From an uncultured Prevotellaceae bacterium (GTDB lineage Bacteria > Bacteroidota > Bacteroidia > Bacteroidales > Bacteroidaceae), in contig OMZE01000001.1 of assembly GCA_900315455.1 (NCBI GenBank), positions 1 through 64,000 on the forward strand: 64,000 bases of DNA, written 5' to 3'. Made by a program: the position numbers and the translations under genes. Positions 6,982 through 14,943 of this stretch are shown here, one piece after another (position 1 is the first letter of the stretch; each line of letters opens with the position of its first letter). The notes under the pieces were generated by a model. That model did no database searches. It worked only from the letters and a program-made list of their open reading frames with translations, and was not told where the DNA came from.

Positions 6982-7591
6982 TTTTCTGAATTTTTAGAAG
7001 TGAAACATTTATTTTTTACGTTGCCAAAAAAGTTGGCAAGGGAAGTATGGAATGCAAGTAATTCCCGAATTATTTCACCCCTGGGCCGAGAAAAGTTTTT
7101 GTTGGATGTTTGCAGACGGCAAAAAGTTTTTGAAAAAATTCGAGGAATAAGGCGACTGGTACTTGCAGAATACGGCTTGCACTAACTTCGCGACGGAAAA
7201 AGTAAGTGTGACTCGCTTCGCCCGGAAAAAGCAGGAATGAGGAAGGTCGGAATAATAACAATTTAGTGACAGATACGATAAGGAGGATGCTCCAAGTCCA
7301 ACGCTCCATAAGGTACGTTATGGCCATCGAATGGGGAAGAATGAAAAGAGGAGGCAGAGTATCATACCATTTTTTTAGGTAGAGGTATGCGGAACGATGA
7401 GTGCCCATCGATAGGCTATGATTGATGCGCAGTGAAGGACAGCTTACGAGGAATGGAATAATGAGACCAGAAGAGTGCGGAAAAGTGCTGTTTGGTAACC
7501 GAGAGTACCTGGAAAATAGTCAATATGTTAAATAAACATAAGCGGCAAAGATAAATATGGGACATATAAAAATATTTATATGATTTTTTTA
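6982..7591. promoter_or_regulatory. Intergenic region between divergent ssb row and biosynthetic operon
   Basis: No gene is recognised in these 610 bases. An inverted repeat TTGCCAA-N5-TTGGCAA (7021-7039) lies 40-58 bases before the ssb ATG and is a candidate operator for the minus-strand row. The middle part has two copies of a TTCG-N2-CGGAAAAAG-type sequence near 7190-7235. Composition changes to AT-rich from about 7520, where the cluster promoter begins. Confidence 0.5.
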
Positions 7592-7599
7592 TATCTTTG
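7592..7599 (+). promoter_or_regulatory. -7 promoter element of the biosynthetic operon
   Basis: TATCTTTG matches TAnnTTTG and is 25 bases before the regulator's ATG. It follows a very AT-rich stretch. No other good promoter is seen within the 28 kb downstream, so it may drive the whole cluster. Confidence 0.6.
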
Positions 7600-7623
7600 C
7601 ATGATATATCAATTTATTGGATT

Positions 7624-7830
7624 ATGTTAGGGGACTTGAATAGAATCAAAGTGGTTCTTGTAGAAAAGAAAAGAACAGGGAAATGGTTGGCAGAGCAGCT
7701 TGGGAAAGATCCTGCAACCATCAGTAAATGGTGTACTAATTCCATTCAACCTGATTTGCAAACCTTATATCGTATTTCTGAGTTGTTGGATGTAAACATT
7801 AGAGAACTACTAGTAGCAAACAAACAATAA
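7624..7830 (+). CDS. XRE-family HTH regulator leading the biosynthetic operon
   Basis: A 68-residue Cro/CI-type helix-turn-helix protein: LNRIKVVLVEKKRTGKWLAE, then GKDPATISKWCTN as turn and recognition helix, then LQTLYRISELLDV. The ATG at 7624 is chosen; an upstream TTG at 7597 lies inside the -7 promoter element and can be excluded. The gene ends 10 bases before the ketoreductase gene, so regulator and pathway are almost certainly on one transcript, which makes autoregulation likely. Confidence 0.85.
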   Translation: MLGDLNRIKVVLVEKKRTGKWLAEQLGKDPATISKWCTNSIQPDLQTLYRISELLDVNIRELLVANKQ

Positions 7831-7840
7831 AATCGTTGTT

Positions 7841-8572
7841 ATGAAGTATGCTTTGGTAACAGGGGGTTCTCGGGGATTAGGAAAAGCTATATGTATAAAG
7901 CTTGCCTCAATGGGATTCCCCGTCATAATTAATTACAATTCTGATTTAATTGCAGCTGAAGACACAAAGTTGCAAGTGGAATCAATTGGCGGTAATGCAG
8001 AATTGTTGAGGTTTAATGTAAGAGAAAAAAATGAGATAGATGAAGCTTTAAATAAATGGGAAGAAAACCATCCTGAAGACTATATTTCTGTATTGGTAAA
8101 TAATGCAGGAATTCGCCATGATAATGTGATGTTCATGATGTCGGATGACGAGTGGCATAGTGTTATAGATACTACACTAAATGGTTTTTTCTACTTGACA
8201 AGAAGGCTATTGAAACATATGATGCCTAGAAAAAGAGGAGGACGCATTGTCAATATGGCTTCTTTGTCGGGTATTAAAGGAATGCCTGGTCAAACGAATT
8301 ATAGCGCAGCAAAAGCTGCTCTGATAGGAGCAACTAAAGCCTTGGCACAAGAAGTGGCATCACGAAATGTTACAGTAAATGCTGTGGCTCCTGGGTTTAT
8401 ATGTACTGATATGACCAAGGATTTGCCAATGGATGAGCTAAACAAATTGATACCGATGAATCGTTTTGGAACCCCCGAAGAGGTAGCGTCGCTAGTAGGA
8501 TTTTTATCATCAGACGAGGCTGCATATATCACAGGAGAAGTTATAAATATTAACGGTGGGTTATACACATAA
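7841..8572 (+). CDS. 3-oxoacyl-ACP reductase (FabG-like), polyene ketoreductase
   Basis: A 243-residue classical short-chain dehydrogenase. Cofactor motif TGGSRGLG at residues 7-14, NNAG at 87-90, catalytic N114, S141, Y154 and K158 (YSAAK) and the PG turn at 184-185. It would reduce the beta-keto group after each condensation using NADPH. Length and motifs are those of FabG. As the only ketoreductase in the cluster it is expected to serve every elongation round, like ApeQ in known aryl polyene pathways. Confidence 0.93.
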   Translation: MKYALVTGGSRGLGKAICIKLASMGFPVIINYNSDLIAAEDTKLQVESIGGNAELLRFNVREKNEIDEALNKWEENHPEDYISVLVNNAGIRHDNVMFMMSDDEWHSVIDTTLNGFFYLTRRLLKHMMPRKRGGRIVNMASLSGIKGMPGQTNYSAAKAALIGATKALAQEVASRNVTVNAVAPGFICTDMTKDLPMDELNKLIPMNRFGTPEEVASLVGFLSSDEAAYITGEVININGGLYT

Positions 8573-8584
8573 AAAAATAGTATT

Positions 8585-9454
8585 ATGAAAAAGTTTTTTA
8601 CATTATTCTTGATGTTGTTATGTAGCATAACTGCATTTTGTCAAAGTTCCCAAGTGAAGGTTACATTGAAATCAGGAGTTGTTATTACAGGCAATTTGAA
8701 AGAACTAGTACCTTCTGAATATATTCATTTGCTAGTTTCTGGCGTTGACACAAAGGTGTCAATGTCTGATGTTCAATCTATTGAAAGCTTATCAGATACT
8801 AATACATCCGATGTTGAGCAAGGGAAAAAAGGTCTTGATATGGTTTATGGTAAATATGTCATCACTGATAATAATGAATATCCAGAAACTATCAATGTCC
8901 TGATTGGAGGAAGAGAAATGGAAATGAGATTAGTCAGAGGAGGTTCATTTATAATGGGCTATGATGCAAGGCATAGTTTGGCAATGGAAAGTGAACCTAT
9001 TCATCAAGTTAACTTGACTTCTTTTTATATTAGTACAAGTCATATCACTAAAGAACAAGTGAATTCTTTATTGAATAAAAAATTAAAAATTAGGAAACCA
9101 AACATCTCGTATAATGCTGAAAAATGGGAAATGGCTGATGAAGTAGTTAAATCCATAGCTCAAAGTACTAATAAACCTTTTAGGCTTTGCACAGAAGCTG
9201 AATGGGAATATTGTTCATTAATGGATTTCTCAGAAAAATTATTTGGAACTGAGGACTATTACGAATGGTGTTCAGATTATTATGGGGAGTATAATTCGGT
9301 TGAACAAACAAACCCTCAAGGGCCGGCTACAGGAAAAAAACATGTCTACCGTTCTTTCAATATTGGGAGGAATAAGTGGCAAAGGAAGTTTAGTGATCCT
9401 AATTATATTCATGGTATAAGAATAGTCATTAGTGCTGATAGATTAAAAATGTAA
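8585..9454 (+). CDS. Secreted formylglycine-generating-enzyme-like (FGE-sulfatase domain) protein
   Basis: A 289-residue protein with a signal peptide (about residues 1-20). Residues 23-65 form a small beta domain. From about residue 105 there is a SUMF1/FGE-sulfatase-like fold: LVRGGSFIMG, HQVNLTSFYIS, FRLCTEAEWEYC and YEWCSDYYGEY, ending GIRIVIS. The family converts Cys to formylglycine or, in many bacteria, only binds ligands. Key Cys positions of true FGEs cannot be confirmed here and the domain is short, so a binding or structural role is more likely. Its stop touches the ATG of the next ketosynthase gene. Confidence 0.75.
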   Translation: MKKFFTLFLMLLCSITAFCQSSQVKVTLKSGVVITGNLKELVPSEYIHLLVSGVDTKVSMSDVQSIESLSDTNTSDVEQGKKGLDMVYGKYVITDNNEYPETINVLIGGREMEMRLVRGGSFIMGYDARHSLAMESEPIHQVNLTSFYISTSHITKEQVNSLLNKKLKIRKPNISYNAEKWEMADEVVKSIAQSTNKPFRLCTEAEWEYCSLMDFSEKLFGTEDYYEWCSDYYGEYNSVEQTNPQGPATGKKHVYRSFNIGRNKWQRKFSDPNYIHGIRIVISADRLKM

Positions 9455-10680
9455 TGAATAGAAGAGTAGTTATAACGGGGATGGGAATCTGGTCGTGCAT
9501 AGGAACTGATGTGCAATCAGTGAAAGATTCTCTATATAAAGGAAAATCTGGAATCGTATTACAGCCAGAACGGTTGGAATATGGTTATCGTTCTGGTTTA
9601 ACTGGCTTTGTTGAAAAACCAGTTATCACCAAACAAATGTTAGATCGTCATATACGTGCAGGAATGTCAGAAGAGGCTCAATTTGCATATATGGCAAGCC
9701 GACAAGCATTTGAGCAAGCTGGCATTTCTGATAATTATTTGAAAAATAATGAGGTCGGATGTATTTTCGGGAATGATTCATCGGCAAAACCGGTTATTGA
9801 GGCTGCTCAAATTATGGATGAGAAGCACGACACCGCGATGTTGGGTTATGGTATTGTTTTCCAATCGATGAACTCAACAGTCAACATGAACCTTAGCACC
9901 ATCTTTCATTTGCGAGGAGTCAACTTTACCATTAGCGCGGCATGTGCAAGTGGAAGTCATTCAATAGGTCTGGGGTATATGATGATTAAGCAAGGATTGC
10001 AGGATATGGTGTTGTGCGGAGGTGCGCAAGAGACAAATTATTATGCTATGGCTTCATTTGATGCCCTTTCCGCTTTTTCTGTTAGAATGGATGAGCCAAC
10101 AAAAGCCAGTCGACCATTTGATCGCGATAGAGACGGATTGATTCCAAGTGGTGGAGCTGCTGCTCTTATCTTGGAAGATTATGACCATGCGGTTGCTCGT
10201 GGAGCTAATATTCTTTGTGAATTGGTTGGGTATGGTTTCTCTTCCAATGGAGGTGGTATTTCCGAGCCTTCGGATGAAGGTAGTGTAATTGCTATGTCCC
10301 GTGCGATGAAAGATGCTGGACTCGTGGCCGATGACATTGATTATATCAATGCTCATGCCACATCCACCTTGCAGGGTGACATGTATGAGGCAAAGGCATT
10401 GAATAGATTGTTTAATGGGAAACGTGCTCTTATTTCAAGTACGAAATCGATGACTGGACATGAGTGTTGGATGGCTGGTGCCAGTGAGATTGTCTATTCC
10501 ATCATTATGATGCAAAACAACTTCGTGGCACCAAATATCAATTTTGAGAATCCAGATGAATACTCTGAAAAACTGAATTTAACTTCCAAAACAGTAGATA
10601 TGGAAGTTAATACGATTCTCAGTAATTCATTTGGTTTTGGTGGCACAAATTCTGCTTTAATTATAAAACAAATCATTTAA
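9454..10680 (+). CDS. Beta-ketoacyl-ACP synthase II-type (stand-alone KS)
   Basis: A 408-residue thiolase-fold condensing enzyme. Catalytic C164 (SAACASGSHS), H301 (NAHATST) and H336 (STKSMTGH) are all present, and the C-terminal SNSFGFGGTN loop is intact. Normal FabF length. It condenses malonyl-ACP with the growing chain. Unlike the other two ketosynthases of the cluster it has no extra C-terminal domain, so it may do a separate step such as the first condensation, by analogy with ApeR. Confidence 0.92.
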   Translation: MNRRVVITGMGIWSCIGTDVQSVKDSLYKGKSGIVLQPERLEYGYRSGLTGFVEKPVITKQMLDRHIRAGMSEEAQFAYMASRQAFEQAGISDNYLKNNEVGCIFGNDSSAKPVIEAAQIMDEKHDTAMLGYGIVFQSMNSTVNMNLSTIFHLRGVNFTISAACASGSHSIGLGYMMIKQGLQDMVLCGGAQETNYYAMASFDALSAFSVRMDEPTKASRPFDRDRDGLIPSGGAAALILEDYDHAVARGANILCELVGYGFSSNGGGISEPSDEGSVIAMSRAMKDAGLVADDIDYINAHATSTLQGDMYEAKALNRLFNGKRALISSTKSMTGHECWMAGASEIVYSIIMMQNNFVAPNINFENPDEYSEKLNLTSKTVDMEVNTILSNSFGFGGTNSALIIKQII

Positions 10681-10691
10681 ATTTGAATAGC

Positions 10692-11222
10692 ATGAAAAAA
10701 TTAACGTGTTTAAATCGCAGGTTCTTTTTCCTTGCTTTGTTTAGTTCCCTCTTTATGGCTGTCGCAGCACAGGAGGTTACAGAAAACAAGTTTTCGGCAG
10801 TAAAACCTGGTTCAAAAATCAATTTTGTGATGGACTTTTCCAAGGCTTCCATCATGGGGATGAATGAAACGGATTTTTCCAATTATGAAAAAGATTGGAA
10901 CAAAGACAAACCGACGATTGTTGGTAGGTTTCAAAAAGGAGCCAACGGCAAACTCGGTGACATACTGAATATAGGTTCATACCCAGATTCTCCATACACA
11001 CTGACCGTTACGGTAAAGAATATCAGTGATGTAGGTAATGTTTTTTGTGATGTAGTCATTACTGACAAGAACGGTTCTGTCTTATTTAGTGCAAAGAATG
11101 TTAACGGCGGTGCGGAGCCCCCCCTTCTTCCCGGCACTAAACTTGCCAAAATCAAAGCATGGGCTTTCTTGACAGGACGCTCGTTAGGTGGAATTATGAA
11201 ATCAGAATATCTTGCTCAGTAG
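10692..11222 (+). CDS. Secreted protein of unknown function
   Basis: A 176-residue protein started at the ATG at 10692. An extended signal peptide ends near residue 27 (AVAAQ). The rest looks like a beta-rich periplasmic domain with two clusters of aromatic/Asp residues. A run of seven C (11118-11124) falls in the coding sequence. It is similar in design to the next gene's product; both are expected to act at the cell envelope, perhaps in handling or docking the finished pigment. No family recognised. Confidence 0.75.
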   Translation: MKKLTCLNRRFFFLALFSSLFMAVAAQEVTENKFSAVKPGSKINFVMDFSKASIMGMNETDFSNYEKDWNKDKPTIVGRFQKGANGKLGDILNIGSYPDSPYTLTVTVKNISDVGNVFCDVVITDKNGSVLFSAKNVNGGAEPPLLPGTKLAKIKAWAFLTGRSLGGIMKSEYLAQ

Positions 11223-11295
11223 ATGTTTTGATATCTCTCTATGTAGTATTATATCGTGATGTTTTCATAATTGTTTAACATAAAATTTATTAAAA

Positions 11296-11811
11296 ATGAA
11301 AAGATTGTATTTGACTTTTTGTGTAGCAATGTTCACATTGTTTGCATTTGCTGGTGGAATAAAAGTAAGCCAGGGTAAAACATCCTTTATGAAGAATGAT
11401 GGGACTATTTCCGTAGTCTTTAACTGGAATGACGCGCAATGGAACAATGAAAAGCCTGTTAAGGAACAATGGAATGATGAATACCAGTCCTATGTGGATG
11501 GGGGCGAAGCTTGTTTTATTGAAGGCTTTAATAAATCGAGTAAGAAAGTTAAGATTGTTAAGGGGGATGCCTCTGATTACATTATGACTGTGAACTTTTC
11601 GAATTTTGACAAGTTTTTCAGTGCTATGAGTATTGTTCCTGGTAATAAGCACAAGATTTGGGCTGAAATTATTGTTACCGATAGAAAAACCGGAGAAGTT
11701 ATATGCAAATATAATGTGAAGGAATTTAAAGGTGGTCGTGATTTCTCTGTTTTTGATAGTTTTAAAGAATCTATGGAAGATTTAGGTTCTGAATTGGCAG
11801 GCACAAAATAG
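11296..11811 (+). CDS. Secreted protein of unknown function, related in design to its neighbour
   Basis: A 171-residue protein with a signal peptide (residues 1-19). It has an FNWNDAQWNNEKP segment and an EIIVTDRKTGEVI strand; the latter matches the VVITDKNGSVL strand of the preceding secreted protein, so the two may be distant paralogues. The 73-base gap before it is the largest inside the operon and shows no clear promoter. Function unknown. Confidence 0.75.
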   Translation: MKRLYLTFCVAMFTLFAFAGGIKVSQGKTSFMKNDGTISVVFNWNDAQWNNEKPVKEQWNDEYQSYVDGGEACFIEGFNKSSKKVKIVKGDASDYIMTVNFSNFDKFFSAMSIVPGNKHKIWAEIIVTDRKTGEVICKYNVKEFKGGRDFSVFDSFKESMEDLGSELAGTK

Positions 11812-11812
11812 T

Positions 11813-12910
11813 ATGAATTTATTTCCATCTTTAGTAGATAAATACACAAAAGAATCTCTGTCAGCCCGAGAAGCTCAAAGGCTGGCAGAGTTCATTGCGT
11901 GGGGGCCTGCAGTATTTCAGGCTTCCCGCCTAATGATCAAGTTTGGCATTCTTGACTTAATCCGAGATTCTAAAGATGGATTGACAAAAGAGGAAATCGT
12001 CAATAAAACAGAATTGTCGGATTATGCCGTCAAGTGTTTGCTTGAAGCATCTTTATGTATAGGACTAATTCTTGTTGATCTTGATACAGAACGTTTTTCA
12101 TTATCAAAAACAGGTTGGTTCTTGCTTAATGATCCTGCTACACGAGTAAATATTGATTTCAATCATGATGTCAACTATGAAGGGTGGTTTCATTTAGAAG
12201 AATCTTTACTCAATGGCAAACCTGAGGGATTGAAACATTTTGGTCCATGGCCAACCATCTATGAGGGATTATCCACTTTGCCAGAACAGGTTCAGAAAAG
12301 TTGGTTCGGTTTTGACCATTTTTATAGTGACTCATCTTTCTCTGAGGCTTTGAAAATCATCTTTGACGAACATCATGTAAGGGCTCTTTATGATATTGGA
12401 GGCAATACGGGAAAATGGGCTTTGAAATGCGTTGAATACAACAAGGATGTGAGAGTGACAATTCTTGATCTTCCCCAACAAGTAGAAATGATGCGTCAGA
12501 ATATAAAAACTCATGAAGGTTGTGATAGAATCAGTGGTTATGGTATAAATATCCTTGATGAGCAATCCGTATGGCCACAGCCCGACAATGGATTGGATGC
12601 GATATGGATGAGCCAGTTCCTTGATTGCTTCAGCATGGAGGAAATTGTCTCTATACTGAAACGGGCAAAAACTGTCATGTCAGAAGAAACACGTATCTAT
12701 ATAATGGAGACGTTATGGGACAGACAACGGTTTGAGCCTGCTGCTTTTTGCCTGACGATGACAAGTCTTTATTTCTCTGCCATTGCGAATGGTAATTCGA
12801 AAATGTATAATACAGAGGATTTGGAATACTGTATCAATCAAGCGGGACTTAAAATAGAGCACATCCATGACCATTTAGGCCAAGGACATTCTATCATAGT
12901 ATGTAAATAA
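11813..12910 (+). CDS. SAM-dependent methyltransferase (O-methyltransferase family 2 type)
   Basis: A 365-residue protein. The N-terminal 110 residues are a winged-helix dimerisation domain (GLTKEEIVNKTELSDYAVKC). The Rossmann domain starts with YDIGGNTGKWAL near residue 197, the SAM-binding glycine motif, followed by acidic TILDLPQ. This is the plant-like OMT/PF00891 arrangement. In aryl polyene clusters a methyltransferase decorates the aromatic head, so O- or C-methylation of the aryl starter is the likely role. Confidence 0.85.
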   Translation: MNLFPSLVDKYTKESLSAREAQRLAEFIAWGPAVFQASRLMIKFGILDLIRDSKDGLTKEEIVNKTELSDYAVKCLLEASLCIGLILVDLDTERFSLSKTGWFLLNDPATRVNIDFNHDVNYEGWFHLEESLLNGKPEGLKHFGPWPTIYEGLSTLPEQVQKSWFGFDHFYSDSSFSEALKIIFDEHHVRALYDIGGNTGKWALKCVEYNKDVRVTILDLPQQVEMMRQNIKTHEGCDRISGYGINILDEQSVWPQPDNGLDAIWMSQFLDCFSMEEIVSILKRAKTVMSEETRIYIMETLWDRQRFEPAAFCLTMTSLYFSAIANGNSKMYNTEDLEYCINQAGLKIEHIHDHLGQGHSIIVCK

Positions 12911-12935
12911 TAATGTATAATTAAAACGAAATAAT

Positions 12936-13181
12936 ATGACAAGACAAGAAATTGAAGAGAAAGTGAGAAATTTTCTTATTGAAGACTTGGAAATCGAGGA
13001 GGAAAAGATTTTCGATGATGCGAAGTTGAAAGAAGACATTGGTATTGACAGTCTTGACTTTGTAGATATCGTGGTTATAGTAGAGAAAAACTTTGGTTTC
13101 AAGATTAAACCTGAGGAAATGCAAGGTGTTGTTACTTACAGTCAATTCTGTGATTACATCGAAAGCAAATTGAATAAGTAG
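12936..13181 (+). CDS. Acyl carrier protein 1
   Basis: An 81-residue ACP with the phosphopantetheine site GIDSLD (S39), an acidic helix II and the usual four-helix length. It carries the growing chain or starter as a thioester. The following acyltransferase begins with GTG at its last stop base. Confidence 0.93.
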   Translation: MTRQEIEEKVRNFLIEDLEIEEEKIFDDAKLKEDIGIDSLDFVDIVVIVEKNFGFKIKPEEMQGVVTYSQFCDYIESKLNK

Positions 13182-14059
13182 TGGAGAAAGAATGGGCAGG
13201 TACGACTTATGGAAACGGATGGATGCATAAGTGGCTCATCCGTATTCTAAAATATACAGATGTGAGGATATGGTATGTCTTTGCATCGGTGTTCATCGTA
13301 CCAGTTTGTTTGATCCTCAATCCTAGTTTTGGCACCGCCTTTCGGTATTTTCGATATCGACATGGTCTATCGTGGGCGAAATCCTTGTGGCTGACTTATA
13401 CCAATCATTGTCAATTCAGTCAGGTAGTGATTGACAAGTTCGCCATGTACTCGGGTAAAAAATTCAAAGTAGAGATTGAGGGTTATGAGAACTATATGAA
13501 GCTCAGTGATTCGGAGAAGGGATTTGTCCTTTTAAGTTCTCATATAGGCAACTATGAAATCGCTGGTTATACTCTTGTGGCAGAGAAAAAGCCTTTCAAT
13601 GCACTAGTTTTTAATGGCGAGAAGGAATCTGTGATGAATAATCGAAATAAAATGTTTGCTGATACCAATATTCACATGATTCCTATAAAAAACGATATGA
13701 GTCACCTTTTTGAAATCAACAGTGCTCTTCAGAATGGTGAAATTGTTAGTATGCCGGCAGACAGGATATTTGGTTCAAAGAAATCCATATCAAAAGTTTT
13801 TCTTGGAGCTAAGGCATCCTTCCCATTGGGTCCCTACAGTATAGCTACTATGCGCGGTCTCGATGTGTTAGCTGTTAATGTGATGAAAGAGTCATTGAGA
13901 TCTTATAGAATTTATGTCACACAATTGACTTACGACAAATCTGCATCCAAAAAAGAGCAGATAGACGAATTGTCTGAAAAATACGTGAGAGAATTGGAAC
14001 GTATGGTTAAAAGATATCCAACACAGTGGTATAATTTTTTTGAGTTTTGGACAATATGA
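13181..14059 (+). CDS. LpxL/HtrB-like lipid acyltransferase
   Basis: A 292-residue membrane-associated acyltransferase. One N-terminal membrane helix (about 28-48) and the motif SSHIGNYE, where H121 and E126 form the HX4(D/E) site of the LpxL family. The GTG at 13181 (TAGTG overlap with the ACP stop) is preferred, since residues 3-9 EWAGTTY match the usual family start and the next Met is residue 15. In aryl polyene clusters such enzymes transfer the ACP-bound polyene or fatty chain to a glycolipid acceptor. Confidence 0.88.
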   Translation: MEKEWAGTTYGNGWMHKWLIRILKYTDVRIWYVFASVFIVPVCLILNPSFGTAFRYFRYRHGLSWAKSLWLTYTNHCQFSQVVIDKFAMYSGKKFKVEIEGYENYMKLSDSEKGFVLLSSHIGNYEIAGYTLVAEKKPFNALVFNGEKESVMNNRNKMFADTNIHMIPIKNDMSHLFEINSALQNGEIVSMPADRIFGSKKSISKVFLGAKASFPLGPYSIATMRGLDVLAVNVMKESLRSYRIYVTQLTYDKSASKKEQIDELSEKYVRELERMVKRYPTQWYNFFEFWTI

Positions 14060-14520
14060 ACATTGACCCTCGCCAACCGACAAAGGACTTCCTTGAAGGA
14101 ATTGACATCCATGAATTGCTTCCCCAGCAGGAGCCGTTTGTGATGGTAGGACGGTTGACCTATTTCGATATGACAACGATTGTTACTGAGACAGAGGTTG
14201 AAAGCAAAAATATTTTTGTTGATGATATGGTCTTCAGTGCTTCTGGTTTGATTGAAAACATTGCCCAAACTTGTGCCGCACGCATAGGCTATGTGAACAA
14301 GTATATATTGAAAAAAGGAATACAGATAGGTTTTATTGGAGCGATTAGGAACCTAAACATTTGCAGGTTCCCTTCTGTTGGTGAGACAATAGTCACTTCT
14401 GTTGAAATATTGGAGGAAGTCTTTGGTATGTCGTTGGCTAAAGCTGTCATCTCATGCGAAGGTGAGGTGATAGTAAATGCGGAAATGAAAATCGCCATAA
14501 GGGAAGGAGGTAATGACTAA
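14056..14520 (+). CDS. Hotdog 3-hydroxyacyl-ACP dehydratase (ApeP/FabZ-like) with His replaced
   Basis: A 154-residue hotdog protein started at the ATG at 14056, overlapping the acyltransferase stop. ELLPQQEPFVMVG aligns with the FabZ/ApeP LPH-x2-PF motif, but the catalytic His position is Gln. The helix motif GLIENIAQ keeps the catalytic-type Glu. It may therefore work only together with the second hotdog protein at 20100-20465, or use another base. Role: dehydration of beta-hydroxyacyl-ACP to build the conjugated double bonds. Confidence 0.85.
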   Translation: MNIDPRQPTKDFLEGIDIHELLPQQEPFVMVGRLTYFDMTTIVTETEVESKNIFVDDMVFSASGLIENIAQTCAARIGYVNKYILKKGIQIGFIGAIRNLNICRFPSVGETIVTSVEILEEVFGMSLAKAVISCEGEVIVNAEMKIAIREGGND

Positions 14521-14933
14521 TGGAATTGAAAGCATCAAAACTAATAGAGATACGCTTCAGTGAGGTTGATGCCATGAATGTGGTATGGCACGGATCATAC
14601 ACTCTGTATTTTGAGGATGCCCGTGAAGAATTCGGGAAAAAGTATGATTTGGGTTATATGAGTTTCTTTGATAATGGTTATTTCGCCCCTATCGTAGAAT
14701 TATCTTTTCAATATAAGAAGCCCATTATATATGGAATGCGTCCAAGAATCGATATTACATATAAACCCACAGAGGCGGCTAAAATAGTCTTTGAATATGA
14801 GATTCACGACACAGAAGATGAGAGCTTGATTGCTACAGGGCATTCTGTCCAGGTGTTTATGGATACTGACTATCAATTGGTGTGGGAGAACCCTCACTTT
14901 TTTGAAGAATGGAAAAAACGATGGAAGGTTTGA
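14520..14933 (+). CDS. Acyl-ACP/CoA thioesterase (4-hydroxybenzoyl-CoA thioesterase/YbgC type)
   Basis: A 137-residue hotdog thioesterase with the family signature FSEVDAMNVVWHGSYTLYF: the catalytic Asp in the VDAMN turn, then the WHGSY pattern and an EDAREEF helix. The ATG overlaps the preceding stop (TAATG). Expected to release or proof-read acyl chains from ACP, similar to ApeK in known aryl polyene pathways. Confidence 0.88.
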   Translation: MELKASKLIEIRFSEVDAMNVVWHGSYTLYFEDAREEFGKKYDLGYMSFFDNGYFAPIVELSFQYKKPIIYGMRPRIDITYKPTEAAKIVFEYEIHDTEDESLIATGHSVQVFMDTDYQLVWENPHFFEEWKKRWKV

Positions 14934-14943
14934 GGATTAGCGT

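Noticed and set aside
7000-7408. Open frames on both strands between ssb and the XRE regulator
   Set aside because: No conserved features, unusual residue composition and no start signals; treated as regulatory DNA.
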